From contig CAVNZM010000003.1 in the NCBI GenBank assembly GCA_963693365.1, positions 14,694,001 to 14,758,000 on the forward strand: a stretch of 64,000 nt of DNA. The letters run 5' to 3'. The notes beneath the pieces were generated by a model that was not told the DNA's origin, did no database searches, and worked only from the letters and a program-made list of their open reading frames with translations. Each line of letters opens with the position of its first letter. Position 1 is the stretch's first letter. This DNA comes from Amoebidium appalachense. Lineage: Eukaryota > Ichthyosporea. The position numbers and the translations under genes are program-made. Positions 50,294 through 63,687 of this stretch are shown here, piece after piece.

Positions 50294-52467
50294 TGAGTGA
50301 GTGTGTGTGTGTGTGTAGGCGCGCGGGTTTGCTCCTCTATATGCATGAAATCCTGTGCCTAAGCATGTATGCAGGATTGGCAGTCATCGAGCGAGTGTGT
50401 GGGTGCGTGCCTGTAGGTGGTAGTTGTGGTGGCGACGAGTGCACTGGTGGGGTAATATTGAAGGTGTGAGCATCTTGAACTCACAGAGCACAACGAAGAA
50501 AACCAACATTTTCCCTGAGAAGTGGGGGGAAGGTGGGGAGAGATGGAGGGAAGGTGGTGTGGGGGGGAGGGGTGGGGGGGGGGTTTGAATGCGTCAATAA
50601 ATACGAAGTACACAAGAACAAACGGATAACACGATGCAGAATGCAAGCCATACATAAAGAGTATGCATAATAAGCAGAGCCCATCCTCAGGGGGGGCCCA
50701 CGTCATCCACAGTACCCGAGTTTCGGCCTATTCCCCTCGTTAACGAAACCCAACTCAGATACTGTTTCACTTGAACATGAGTAGGTCACCCGTCTTGATC
50801 AGAGACGAGCAGGGTTGCTTATGCAGGCAAGGGCAGTGGGAAAGGCCGGGGGTTAAAGTTGCAGCAGTAAGCAGAAGCAAGAAAAAAATAGATAGGAACT
50901 CAGGAGACGGGGCTTCTAGGAAGCTCCCCCGTCGATACCTAAGTCGATACTTCCCTGGCTAACATACTACGCCAGCTGAAAAGAATTAAGTCCCGAAGGG
51001 CAGGAGGGGGGGGGGGGGGGGGGATTCTCACCAATGGGGACGAAGTTGTGGGGTGTAAGCACATTCTTGACACTTTCCATAAATGGATAGCGGTAGGCAT
51101 CGGTGATCGACGCAGAGTCCCTATCCCTGCATGGGTTGAACCTGAAGGTTAGGCCGTAGTTCTTTAACAGCTCAATACCTTAAAGGTCCTTGTCTAAACT
51201 TCTCGGCATCATGGGCGTAAAAATATGACATCGATATTACGTCATATTGACCTAGGTGCGAAGCTTATCCTTTCCTTATGGGTTTGCGAAGCTTATCCTT
51301 TCCTTATGGGTTTGTCTTACAATTAATCGATGTCATATTTTTACGCCCGTCACCATGTGATCAGCGTTCAACAGGCTATATCCGGGGTATCATGGCCAGT
51401 TTTGCCATATATACTCAATTTGACCGTCACCATGTGATCAGCGTTCAACAGGCTATATCCGGGGTATCATGGCCAGTTTTGCCTATATATGGCAATGAAC
51501 TTCCGTGGGGCATTTGCAATAATAGGTGCGGGAAAATGAAATGACCACATAGTCGTTAAACTTCTACGATTGGATGATATTGTACCCTACCATTTGTCGA
51601 ATCTCAGCCACATACCACATGTAAAAAACTCCCACCCATGTGCCTTATCCCTGATTTTCGACCAATAAAAAATGTTTCGTAAAGGTCGTATAACCAGGAG
51701 CCGGTTCAGAACCAAGATATTGGCAATATATGAAGGCTTATAACTTTGTACACCTAGCCGAAAAATGATAACGTCTGCCAATATTTCTACGTTCGTTCCC
51801 AGAGATGGCAGTTATAATTGGACATATTACCGCAAAAATTGCAGCACGCACTATGAAAATTCAACTCACAATCGAGATTCTGATTAATCGTACTAAATAA
51901 TTAAATGCTCTTTTCATATTTTCTCTTTCCTAATATTAAATATTTAAATTCTATTCCTATAATAATATTGAATAATTAAATTATATTTCTAAAGTTGAAG
52001 GATTTAATTACATTTCAAATGTAATATTAACATTTCAACTCACAATCGAGATTCTTTAGTAGATACGCAACATCGAGTCTGCACACACGCTGAATGCAAC
52101 ACAAGTGCACATCGCTATGAAGGCTGCCAGGGAAGAGGGAAGAAGGGCGGGGCGACGCATGGTGTGGGAGGTGGGGGTTAAGAGGGGGGGGGGAGGGGGG
52201 AGGGGGGGGCGGAGGGGGGAAGCATACCCTTTCCCGAGAAGCTTCTCCTTCATCTGTGACCAAAAAACAGATCAGACACGTGTAATTGGCTATCTAGGTG
52301 GTTACCATAAATAAGAACCAATAGCAAAATAAAGCATGGCAGGAAGGAGTGGGGGTGTTGCAATTGTAACAGAATAAAGTACAAACACACATTGGATAAT
52401 GTACTGTTAGTATGCATCCAGAGTACACAGGGTGTGCCCAACAACCGGAGAGGGAGGGAGGGAAGGA

Positions 52468-52504
<37 letters not shown>

Positions 52505-52579
52505 CTGTATTGGTGCAGGGTCTCAATGCTACAGCTTTCACAAATGTAGTCGTTTGTGTTGTGTATGTGTGTGTGTGTG

Positions 52580-52612
<33 letters not shown>

Positions 52613-54666
52613 TATATTAAAAACAATTTTTCCACCCCAAGGGTTTTCCGCGGGGCGGGGGGGGGGGGGGGGGGGGAGGGGGGGGATATTTCATACTCCA
52701 GTGAGCAGCACATTTCTCTTCGAGACGTTGTACTGGGCCTCCTGGCAGGCCACGGCTATAATATCATGCGACCCTGGTGCCAGCCAGCCTAACAAAAACA
52801 CGCCATTGGTTAGCAATCACATTAAAATGCTATACTGAGCCTCCTGGCAGGCCACGGCATTAATATCATGCGACCCTGGTGCCAGCCAGCCTAACAAAAA
52901 CACGCCATTGGTTAGCCATCACATTGAAATAGTGCACGAGGATGGAAGCAAACTTAGCTAATTCATTATGAACGGTTCCTTTGGTAAGGTAAATCACCGC
53001 ATAATACTATTAGCAACATTCGAAAATGTCCAGCGTAACAAAAATGCCCCATGGGTCAGAAAAAGGGAAGTGGTTACTAGTTGAATAATATACACGTCCC
53101 TAATGACAAGTTTCAACGCAATTCATTCATCTACGGTGGGGAGGGGGGGGGGGGGGGGGGGGGGGGGGCTAAAACCAAGCATCGAATTGGCTCATTTCTT
53201 ACACTATAGTTGAGGGCTAACTCGATCTACACGTACCGATTAGACGATTTCGAATGGTAATCAACACGTGATTAATGGCTAGCATATTTTTTCGAAAATT
53301 AACACTAACGACTGGAAAAAGATCACTTGCTGCAACCCCTTCTTCCTAATCTTTTATTCCCCCTGCCACTCCCACCCCACCCACCATCCAAAAAGGAAAA
53401 CAAGGGGTGGAAAAAAGAGAAGAAAACGACCACATCGAGTTCCACATGCCAATCCCCCCCCTCACCTTTCCTCCCCCCCCCCCCCCCCCCCCCTCCCCCC
53501 CCCCCCCCCCCCAAAAAAAAAGGGGGAGGGGGAAAAAAAACCACAAACAGAAGAACATCCCTGTGATCCGGTAAATCTTAATATCCCCCCCCCCCCCCCC
53601 CCCCCCCCCCTCCCACCCCCTCCAAACAAAGAAACTTTAACCAAAACGTTCAGCACAAACACATTCAAACCTAATCTAATGCACATGGGCGGGCCTAAAT
53701 CTCTCACATCTGTCAAAGCAGCACCCCAACCCCCTTTGCGGCATACAGTCCTGGCTTGCCACAGGGCCCCCCCCCCTCCCCCCGCACCACCACCACCACC
53801 AAAGGGGAGAGCTCCTCTCAACTCACTTGCCACTTCTATATCAGTACCCCCCTCCCCCCCCCCCCCTCCCTCCCCCCCCCACCTCCCCCCCCCCCCCCAA
53901 AAAAAAAAAAAGAAAAAAAAAGCCGTCCTTCCCCCCCCCCCCCCCCTCCCCCCCCCCCCCCCCCCCCCGGTGTTCGTGGGGGGAAATAAACGGGAGTTGG
54001 TGGTGGTGATTCAGGGGTTGGAAGTCTGTTGGGGCGCGGGGGGAGGGAGAGGGGGGGGGGGGGGGGATACCTTCGAGGAGTTCTTGGGGTGGGGCAGCAT
54101 TGCCAACATTCCAAGTGCAGGTGCGGATGCGGAGAGGTGGAACCCTATGGAGAGGTTGGAGGATGCTAGGTCAATTTTCAAAAAAACTGAACTAACCGCC
54201 AAATCCGGCTGATACGCTTTCGAGTCTATAGAGCTAATCATCCTATAGTTCAGTGATACAAAGCTTAGAAGAAAAATGCGCACTTTGGAGGGGGGAGGGG
54301 AGGGGGGGGAGGGGGGGGGGGGGGGGGGGGGGTACGTACTGTGTGTCTGGCATGACTGAAGCTCGTCTTTGGTAAGGTGGGATGGTAGGGCCTGTCATGG
54401 GACCTGTCGTAGAGTGTGTTGTTGCATCTGGATGGGAAAGGAAGGGGCGCGTGGGGGAGGGGGGGGGGGGGGGGGGGGGGGAGGGGGGGGGAGAAAAAAA
54501 CGTCTTGTACTTTGTGTTGTTGGAAGGCACATGGCTACAGTGCCAACGGGTAAAGGGATGTGTAAGTGATAGTGGGACGACAGTGCAAAAAAACGTTAAG
54601 GAAACAACTGCATAAGAGGCCGCCAAGCAACACGGGTGCGTGTGTGTGCGCGCACACGCGTGCGCG

Positions 54667-54724
<58 letters not shown>

Positions 54725-55027
54725 AACACAAGCATGCACAAGGACACACACACAGGCTCATACACACATTATACCTCCCCCCTCCTCCCCCCTCCCCCTC
54801 CAACACACGCACACACTCACACAAAACGTACCTTTGTATTTTTCGGTCGCCTTATCATAAATCTTCTCCTCCAGTTGGTAAACCTTTTCAGACATGCCAT
54901 GCACCTGGGGCACGACCTTTGTTTCAGGTGGTGACCCCTTATCCACCACTGTGGCTTGAGCAGGAGTTTCTACCGTTTTGAGAACCGGCGAGGCTTGAGC
55001 TGGCTGTGCCGTTGGCTGGGGCTCCAT
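39865..55027 (-). CDS. Inositol-polyphosphate 5-phosphatase with extended C-terminal region (about 20 exons)
   Basis: Phase-consistent exons: 54832-55027 (ATG), 54340-54427, 54071-54242; then 52697-52788, 52228-52253, 51032-51141, 49905-50049, 49203-49290, 48486-48577, 47848-47970, 46986-47094, 46585-46620, 45758-45897, 44665-44752, 43877-43988, 43294-43376, 42092-42175, 41208-41336, 39865-40170 (TAG). Catalytic motifs appear in family order: [66 protein letters not shown]. The family removes the 5-phosphate of phosphoinositides or soluble inositol phosphates at membranes. At least one exon between 54071 and 52788 is unresolved (candidate 53237-53311; another open stretch near 53600-53830), so the usual TWN-type start was not found. 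After the catalytic domain come about 250 residues, partly helical, ending in a beta-rich segment I do not recognise. The 48577 acceptor lacks AG. Confidence 0.9.
40228..40555 (-). repeat. C-tailed SINE-like element, full copy
   Basis: This is one of the two longest copies, about 300 bp plus tail, identical as far as I can read to 50585-50887. It lies in the last intron of the 5-phosphatase gene in sense orientation. On the element strand it ends TTGACGCATTCAA then poly-C; the other end is A/T-rich (TTTTTCTTGCTTCTGC). Confidence 0.95.
40560..40824. repeat. Cluster of long G runs
   Basis: Three uninterrupted G runs of about 40, 29 and 35 bases are separated by short mixed sequence, within an intron of the 5-phosphatase gene (C on the sense strand). 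Confidence 0.95.
41348..41585 (-). repeat. C-tailed SINE-like element, diverged copy abutting an exon
   Basis: GAATGTGTTATTGAGTGTGA through CCCACAGTACCCGAGCTTCG follows the consensus with many changes. Its C tail ends about 12 bases before the exon acceptor at 41336, so element DNA supplies the 3' splice-site context. Sense orientation. Confidence 0.85.
42172..42253 (-). repeat. Tandem 41-bp duplication of a 5-phosphatase exon acceptor
   Basis: Bases 42172-42212 repeat at 42213-42253 with few differences. Each unit contains a CCCACAG or CCCAG-type acceptor followed by GAGCT, the first codons of the exon 42092-42175, so a second acceptor lies 41 bases upstream. Confidence 0.93.
42633..42930 (-). 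repeat. C-tailed SINE-like element, diverged long copy
   Basis: GAATGCGGAAAACGGTACGA to GACGAGCAGGGTTGCTTATG spans nearly the full consensus with a distinct subfamily sequence shared with 23933-24010 (AACATTCAAGTATGCAACAT). It sits in an intron of the 5-phosphatase gene, sense orientation. Confidence 0.9.
47071..47365 (-). repeat. Three tandem copies (~130 bp) of a 5-phosphatase exon acceptor edge
   Basis: CACTTTAACATTGCTGCTAG (47071, the real exon start region), CACTTTAATATCGTTGACAG (47201) and CACCTTAACATTGCTGCTAG (47329) begin successive units that also share AGATACACATGAAAACGTGT. The second copy keeps a usable-looking TTCAG acceptor; the third has a C run instead. Confidence 0.93.
48722..48830 (-). 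repeat. C-tailed SINE-like element, truncated copy
   Basis: GAATGCGTCATAAAGTACGA through AAAGAGTATGCAT matches the consensus, then a second G run interrupts. A short possible continuation (AGAGCCCATTCTCA) appears at about 48990. It lies in an intron of the 5-phosphatase gene, sense orientation. Confidence 0.9.
50576..50887 (-). repeat. C-tailed SINE-like element, full copy
   Basis: The sequence from GAATGCGTCAATAAATACGA to AGCAGAAGCAAGAAAAA matches 40254-40555 without visible differences over about 300 bp. It lies in an intron of the 5-phosphatase gene, sense orientation. Confidence 0.95.
51257..51488. repeat. Two adjacent direct duplications in a 5-phosphatase intron
   Basis: GCGAAGCTTATCCTTTCCTT recurs at 51257 and 51285, and a longer unit starting CCGTCACCATGTGATCAGCG recurs about 75 bp apart (51349 and 51424), including GGCTATATCCGGGGTATCAT. 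No exon is involved. Confidence 0.93.
52731..52930 (-). repeat. Tandem 102-bp duplication of a catalytic exon's acceptor half
   Basis: The unit at 52731-52832 repeats at 52833-52930. Both hold TTTTTGTTAG and the codons for WLAPGSHDI and VACQEAQY; in the outer copy an Ile codon is changed to Asn and the frame soon stops, so only the inner copy (52697-52788) leads on to a proper donor. Confidence 0.95.
53237..53311 (-). CDS. Candidate extra exon of the 5-phosphatase
   Basis: CTTTTTCCAG precedes and GTACGT follows a 75-base open segment that would read [20 protein letters not shown] and onward, joining in phase to the next exon (52788). It does not by itself fix the phase break with 54071, so it is only a candidate. 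Confidence 0.35.
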
Positions 55028-56694
55028 GTTCTGTGTTCCGAAGGATTATCATCAAGATTTGGTGCGTTGGTGTAGGAGTTAAGAGTAGAGTGCATCCAGG
55101 AAGGATGTCATTGAGGAGCAGGGCGGTGCAAGGAGGTGGAGGGGGGGAAGAGTGGGGGGACGGGGGGAGGGGGGGGGGGGGGGGGGGGGTGAGAGCTCTG
55201 AGAATAGGCGAGGAAAGATCCTACCAGTGGGGAAAGATTCTACCGCAGTATTGTCTCCCATCTATAGCAAGGTGGAAGTTCGTAGAAACTGTGAAAAGTG
55301 GTTTGTTTTCCAGATCTTGCGAGATGCTACTATTACAGCCGACTCGGTTATGCGCCTGTCATTCTTATACACTTACAAAAGGGGTTTTGTAAGCCACCAC
55401 AACTCAGTTGTGTCACAGTTTGTCACACAAACTAAACCCCTCTCCTGCCTTTGCCTGCAACGTTTTGGAAGGTCAAGTGTGTACAGAGTGGGCTGAGCCA
55501 AGGCGAAATTTGTTCAACTTTGTTGGCGTGGACTGGCTAATGATTGGTCCATTTTTGCGCTTTGTTCAGGGGGGGGATTACGAAAAAAAATCGTCGTAAT
55601 TACGATTAACGAAAGGCCCCGATACGAATAAGGTTAGGGTGCCGTCGTAACAGCTTTCGTATCAGATGTATAGCATTATAAACGCTTTAAGGCCCCCTAA
55701 TATCTAACTGTGCCTAATTTTTTCAATATTTCTGTTCAAGAACATATCTACAGCGCTTCTCATGAGCAATATCGAACCCCGACAACTGTCCAGGGCTTTT
55801 AATTTTGCGATACTTAATCTTTGAAAACGCGTAATTTGAGTTTTGTGACTGGAGGGGCGTTTTTAGCTGGGCTTGCAGATCCCCAAGAACCCCCCGGTTA
55901 CGATTAAGAAACTGTCCGTTACGATTGGCCAAAGGACAATAACGGTTAAGCTGGCCAACCCCAGCCCAACCCTGGCTTTGTTAAATTATGTTAGCCATGT
56001 ATGGCAATTTATATGTCCGTCTTAATTCTTATTGGCTTTCTTTATATGCCTTTGGCTCAGCCTCCGGGACAAAAAGCAGGTGCGCTGCTGTCCTGACTCC
56101 TGACCGGATGAGGTGGACTGCAGGAAAGAAGTTTACGGAATCTGCCTGCTTCTACACTGAGAGGGTAAAGAGGGTTCTCCGAAGTTAAGAGTAAAGGCAC
56201 CAAGTGAGCCTGTACTAAACATACAGTGAATGTGTGCTGCAACCGGTGTGTGCTTGCATGCCATTCCTAAACCATCGCTAAAACATAAAAAGCCAACGCC
56301 ACTCTGAGAAGCTAATATATAGCTCAGCCCACCATCTGCATAAGTGAAATGAGTGTACATGTACGTGTGGTTGGATGTATTGCGAGCACGCTTTTTGTGT
56401 GCGAGGCCGTGTGCACTGTCTGTGTGTGTGTGGTGGACCCTTGAAGCTTGTCGAGAGAGCGAGGGGGGGCTAAGTAGATAAACGAAATGGTACAACCCCA
56501 AGAGAAAGGAGTGCATGCCAGTGGAGACGCCTAGGAGTATGCAAAAGCCATATAAGTGTAGCACCAAGTAACCACCACCGACCGAGTCTTCAGGTGGTGT
56601 GTGAAGAGGGGGGGGGGGGGGGGGAACAACAGAGCCCACAGCCCTTATGCTTGAAAGTGACAGAACTTAGCAAGTCTTACTCGACACGAACAGT
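55028..56694. other. Intergenic, no gene seen
   Basis: Mostly ordinary-complexity sequence with a G run at about 55160-55190. Short frames show no recognisable domain. The promoter of the 5-phosphatase gene should lie at its left end, but no clear TATA box is visible. Confidence 0.6.
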
Positions 56695-56700
56695 TTTATT
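56695..56700 (-). terminator. Polyadenylation signal of polyubiquitin
   Basis: AATAAA on the minus strand lies about 200 bases past the polyubiquitin stop codon. Confidence 0.5.
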
Positions 56701-56901
56701 TTCTTTCCGAACGCATACCAGCATACAAGTGGCAGCCAAAAGCTGCATAGGTCATGTTTCCAGAATACATGTACAATACTAGCTGACCACAAACGGCCTA
56801 CTTCAGATATTGCACAGGGTTATAGTGTAAGCAGCAACACCTATCATACTTGAGATTGCCCACAAAAGCCTCAACAAAAGGGACTGTGTTACAAAGGCAG
56901 C

Positions 56902-58065
<1,164 letters not shown>

Positions 58066-58138
58066 TCATAAACTAAGACTTGCGCTTATTCCTACGTCAC
58101 CGTTTGGGCCAAACTGAAAAAAACGGAACCTGAATGTG

Positions 58139-58146
58139 TTTTTATA
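58139..58146 (-). promoter_or_regulatory. TATA box of polyubiquitin
   Basis: TATAAAAA on the minus strand lies about 92 bases upstream of ATG 58047, a plausible distance for a short leader. Confidence 0.6.
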
Positions 58147-60357
58147 GGTGCAGGTAAACGAAGCAGAAGTACATACATTGCATGATCCCTGTTCAATCAA
58201 CAATGCTGATAGGAAATGCTCAAGAATGACGTGGCATCCTGCTATTTATTTGAAGCCACCCTTACGTTATTCAAAAGAAAAAGATTTTTCTTGATGCTAA
58301 ATATAATTATTAGAATATTAAACATAATATGTGAAAATATTTTTTACTCTTCAATTCAAAGTTGCCTGGCGAGTTCTACGTATGATGATGATGTAACCAT
58401 ATTCCACCAATCACAATTCATCTAGAATCGGGTCCAAGACCGCACTAAGGTAACTTTTCATTGGCTCCCACATGAAAATGCCCCAAAAAGTCGGCCAAGG
58501 GCCTTCATAAAAAGATACATCTTTACGTCTATGTTATATTATATGGGGGGTTTTGTTTTATCAAGAAAAAACGTTTTTGCATTAAATTTTCAAGGCCAGA
58601 ACCTTGGTGACATTTGATTATTTGTTCTCATAAGAAGAGTTCATTTCATAAGGCTGTCTCTGTCCAAGAGCCAGGCGTGTTGTGTACCTGACTATTATCC
58701 AATAAGAATGTGGTTAGGTCATTGCATCGATCTAAGACAGAAGTTTTTGGCCTGGGCCCAACCCAGTCCAACCGTCCGCTGCCAGTTGTTGCCTTTACAG
58801 ATGCCTTTACGTTGAAGGTTGCACCCCCTGTTCTGTTAGGCAAATAACGGTTCATTGAGTATGATGCAGTAGATGAAGCCTAAACACTTAACAATGAATA
58901 AATGCATTAAATTGCTAACCGGAAGCATGGGTTGCTGCGAGTGTGCGAACCCAACTGGGCAAGCAATGGGCTACGTATGTGCCTGTTTCCCACTCAAACT
59001 CGCAAACTCAACCCTTATACCCAAGTGCAAGTGAGAGATTATCGTGTGGGGCATTTATTCTAAATGAATTTGGCATAATTGAAGAAACAGTCGAGCCTGC
59101 GAGCTTTCCACTTACTGTAAAAGCGTGAGTAGGCTGTGCTTGATGCCGTAGGCTATGGCATACTACTAAGGGGGGATCTCGTTTGGGGCTTTTTCCTTTG
59201 ATTGCGGGTGGGTTCTTCCCCTGTTACATTATTCACGTGTCAGATAACCTGTTTACAGCTACAGGATCCTGTGTGCCTTCTCTCTTTTTCTCTTCCGAGT
59301 GATCTTGACGTTGGTTTTTTGGCCCATCTGCTCAGCACTTCCCTTCCGGACCACTTTTCGTTTGTTTCTCAAGGCATCACATAAGCCCATCAAGCAACCC
59401 ACCATATGATTCCTTTTGTCCTGCATTGCCTTTCATCCAATATGCATGTGAGTGTCTGAGTGCGTGTCTCTGTTGTCACATTCATAATGTGACCTGTGTG
59501 CACTGCCCCTCACCCACCCCACCCATTTAATCCCCATACCTCCCTCTCCCCCCCCCCCCCCCCCCTCCCCCTTCCCCCTCTCTCCACACACGTGCGCGCG
59601 CACACACACACACACACACAGACAGACACACACAAACACACACACACACACAGACACACACAGACACAAACACAATACGACCACCACGGTCACCTTGCCC
59701 GCGACTCCTCCCTCACGTTTGCAAATATAACCCGAAGCCAGCTTCTCTCACTCTAACTACCTTTTCTTTCAGAAAATTTCTTGCCATCCACATCTCTGCC
59801 ACTTGCCGAAGATCATTTACAAACTTGCCTAGTGCTTTTCGCAGTTGTTGCTGTTGTGCACTTTAAAGGAATTTTCCGTGGAGGGGTTTGCGTAACAAGT
59901 TGCTTCATTATGTTGTCTTTCTTGCTGATTTTTGGCTCCATTCTATTATCACAATCCCCCCCCATTCTATTATCACAATCCCCGCCCCCCCCCCCCCCCC
60001 CCCCCCCCCTCCCCCCCCCCCCCCCCGGCCCCTCGCCCCCTCCCCCCTTCTTTTTGCGGTACAAGCACACTCACAAGTGACAAGAACAAGCTTCAAATGC
60101 TACAAACACACACACTCGCACACACACTGTAGGCAAGTGTGTGCACACGGATAGATACCCCCTGACACATCCCATCACACAGTACATATAAACACGTACG
60201 TGCATACACACACATGCGCGCGTGCTCGGGGTAGTTACGTGGAAGTACGCGCAAGGTCTTTTTTCTGCCGGCGCAGAGGGATACACTGTAGATCCTTACA
60301 TATTCAAACAGACAAAACACCAACCGCAATCCCACACATTTTCGGGTTTAGGTTACG

Positions 60358-60363
60358 ACTTTT

Positions 60364-60423
<60 letters not shown>

Positions 60424-60430
60424 TTTTTTT
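60358..60430. repeat. (TTTC)n tetranucleotide array
   Basis: About 16 copies of TTTC run directly into a T homopolymer. Confidence 0.97.
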
Positions 60431-60901
60431 TTTTTTTTTTTTTTTTATGTGGTGGGGGTGGGGGTGGTGTTTTTTTTTTTTTTTTTTTTTTTGTTTTTTT
60501 TTGTTTTTTTTGTTGGGGAGGGGGGGGGGGGGGGGGGAGGAATGGGCTTTTATTTATTAATTTTTTATTTATTTATTATTATTTTTTGTATGCCTTTTTT
60601 TATTGGGGTGTGTGGGGGGGGGGGGGGGGGACGGATGGCCTCTCTCTCTCTCTCTCTCTCTAGATCTCTCTCTCTCTCCCTCCCTCCCTCCCTCCCTCCC
60701 TCCCTCTCTCCCTACCCCTCTCTCCCTCCCTCTCTCTCTCTCTCTCTCTCCCCCCCCCCCCCCCCCCCCCGTGTGTGTGTGTGTGTGTGTGCGCGCGCTC
60801 GCACGTCCCCCCCCCCCCCACACACACACACACTCTCTCTCTCTGTCTGTCTCTCTCTCTCTCCCTTTCTCTCTCTCTCTCTCTCTCTCGGGTCAACCTC
60901 T

Positions 60902-61003
<102 letters not shown>

Positions 61004-61341
61004 CTGTCTTTCTGTCTCTGGGACTCTCTCTCTCTCTCTCACCCTCGCTCTCTCTTCCCCTCTCCCCCCTTGCACTGTCCCCTCCTCACTTCATACCTCC
61101 CTCCCTTCCTACCTCCCCCCCCCCCCCCCCCCCCCTCCCCCGCCCCACTCCTTTACCGTGCCAAAAAAAAAAAAAAAGAAAGAAAGAAAGAAAGAAAAAA
61201 AAAGAAAAGAAATGTGAACTGGAGAGAGAAAGGTGTGTTTGTGTGTGTGTGTGTGTGTTTGTGTAGTGGTGGTGGGGGGGGGGGGGGGGGGGGGCATCTT
61301 TCTCTCTCCCTGTCTTTTTTTTCTTTCTTTCTTTGTTTTTT

Positions 61342-61376
<35 letters not shown>

Positions 61377-61392
61377 TGGGAGAGAGAGGGGG

Positions 61393-61427
<35 letters not shown>

Positions 61428-61937
61428 TGCTGGTGTGGTGGTGAGCTGCTTGGTAGGGTAAGTATGCAAAAAGGCAAGACCGTGCAAGCAGGTATGTGCA
61501 GCATCGCACACAATTCCGCGCTGTGTGGGTGTGGACCCGTGTGTGCGTGCGTGTGTGTATGGTGTAAGTGTGTGTGCTTGTGAGTGTGTGGTTGTGTAAG
61601 TACGTGTGCTTGTGAATGTGTGGTTGTATGAGTGTTCAGGCATTATGTAATTTACATGTGTCTGCTTGTGTGTTTATAAAGTTTCTGTTAGAGTTTCCCA
61701 CCTGGTGTACTGCACGCTTTTAATGCTTGTTTTTCTTGTGTGGGAATTTCCGTGGAGAGGGGGGGGGGGGGTTCACCGTGTGTGTGTATGTGTGTGGGTG
61801 TGGTTGCACGTGTGTGACTGTTGTGGGTGTGTTTGTGTTTTGTGTTAGGATTTGGTAGGAGAGAAAGGCTCTTTGATTTTTTTTATTTTATTTTCAAAGT
61901 ATTTTTTGGCAGGGAAATATTACCGGAGGTAGCTCGG

Positions 61938-62075
61938 AAGGTGTTTAAAATTTACCAGGAGCACACTGACGAATAACAATGCATGAGTTCAGAGAACATA
62001 TTGAAAGCCATACGGTATGCATAGTTAGCAAAGCCCGTCCTCACCGAGGGGCCCAAAGTTAATCAGAGGGAAACA
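61938..62075 (-). repeat. C-tailed SINE-like element, old diverged fragment
   Basis: GAAAGCCATACGGTATGCAT and AGCAAAGCCCGTCCTCACCG follow the consensus AAGCCATACATAAAGAGTATGCAT ... GCAGAGCCCATCCTCAG with many changes, and no tail is present. Confidence 0.6.
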
Positions 62076-62208
62076 ATAAATACGGGCCCGGTGCCCTGAT
62101 TCTGAGGTTGTGTGTGGGCATTTGCAGGCATGCATGTTCAGTTGTGTGTCACCGAGAACATTCGAGATGGTGTGTGTGATATATGATCTATGTATGGTGG
62201 CGAGGGGG

Positions 62209-62253
<45 letters not shown>

Positions 62254-63375
62254 TGTGTGTTCTGTGGGGCTCGTCTAGATGAACGTGCATGCTCATGTAA
62301 TTAAATTTGTTTTTGTTTTTTTTGCTTGTGCGAGGCTTGGGCTGGTGTGCTTGTGCTTCTGTTTATGTGTGTGTGTGTTTGTATGTTTGTCACGGTGTGT
62401 GTTCCCGTGGTTGTGCTTGTGCTTGTGTGTGTGTGTGGGTGTGTATGTGTGCGAGCGTGTGCAATTTGTTTGTGCACGCGTGTTTGTTCAAGCGCCGATA
62501 GTGTGTGTGCTTGTATGTGTGTACGCACGTGTGTATGTATATATGAGTATGACACCCAATCACACCAAATCAAGTGATACATCGCTGATGCAAATAATTT
62601 CTTTTATTCATCAACTCTTAACACTAAAACCAGAAATTTGGCGCCATTGGTTGTGCTCCACACAAGCTGGCAACAGGATCATAAAAAAGTCGTCAAAATT
62701 TCAACAGGCGCAAAATGGAACCCCCCGAAATTTGAAACGGGAAGGGAACTTTTGATGTGCACTACTACACACTGATATTAAACTGTAGTAAAGCCTTTAC
62801 CATTCAAAGTAAAGTCAGACATGTTATTTCAAAATACAGTCAGACATGTCACTTGAGCGAATACTTACTTACAAGCCCAAGAAAAGAAAGAAAGGCAAAG
62901 AAAAAAAAACCGGAAATCAAAGCAGTTGGGTGCATACCAAGGTAAACTATTGGTAGCAGCGATACAAAAGAGCCAATTGAGAATTTAGGATGTAACTTAT
63001 CAAAATGTTACACAAAACGGGAAAAGGATGGAAAAACGGAAAATATTTACAGAAGATATTTACAACCCCCGTTTTGTTCCTAAAATTATTGAAGTACAGT
63101 CCACACTCCGTCTTGGATATGTACAAACACCGCACAGGGTGACTGTCGAATTGCAATATGGCATTTTGCTACGGGAATGTGTGTGTTTTGAATCGGTTTT
63201 GTCCCTTTTCATCTTCTTTCTCTCTTTCTTCTTTTTCTGTCTTTTTTTAAAAACTTTCCTTTTTTTTTTTCTCTTTTCCCTTTCACTTCTTTTTTCTTTC
63301 TTTTTTTTCTTTTCTTTTTCTTTTCTTTTTTTTTTGAGTTTGTGTGCGTGTATGTGTGTGTTTGGTCTGATCTCA

Positions 63376-63540
63376 CACACCACTCATGCACGAGACGGCA
63401 GGGGAAGCAGGCACCAGCTTTGAGAGGTTGATGACGTCATCACTGTTCCACATGACGTCACACCCACTAAGGGCCGGGGGGGCAGACAGGGCCAAGACGG
63501 CAATGGAGTGGCCCGGCTGGTCGGCACGGAGGAGCTGGCC
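63376..63540 (-). CDS. Internal exon of an unidentified gene extending beyond the window
   Basis: An acceptor (TTTTAAAATTCCACAG) at 63541 and donor GTGAGA near 63376 flank about 54 non-repetitive codons beginning GQLLRADQPGHSIAVLALSA and including DVMWNSDDVINLSKLVP. Codon use and composition differ from the surrounding repeats, which supports a real exon. The preceding exons should be to the right of the window; I found no convincing following exon to the left. The family is not recognised. Confidence 0.55.
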
Positions 63541-63673
63541 CTGTGGAATTTTAAAGTTAGTATTTGTGCGTGCGTGTGTGTGTGTGTGTGTGTCGGTCTG
63601 TTTATCTGTGTCCGTGCGTAAAGTTGCCGAGGTGGGGAATGGGGGAGGGGAGTGGGAGAGAGAGTGTGTGTAT

Positions 63674-63687
<14 letters not shown>

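Noticed and set aside
53462-53833. Gly-rich open frame containing [16 protein letters not shown]
   Set aside because: It may hide a 5-phosphatase exon, but no acceptor and donor pair fits the phase between 54071 and 52788, so I did not add it to the gene model.
63028-63423. Frame starting MEKRKIFTEDIYNPRF
   Set aside because: The first half is ordinary but unsupported, the second half is a T-rich tract read as Phe repeats; no splice structure found.
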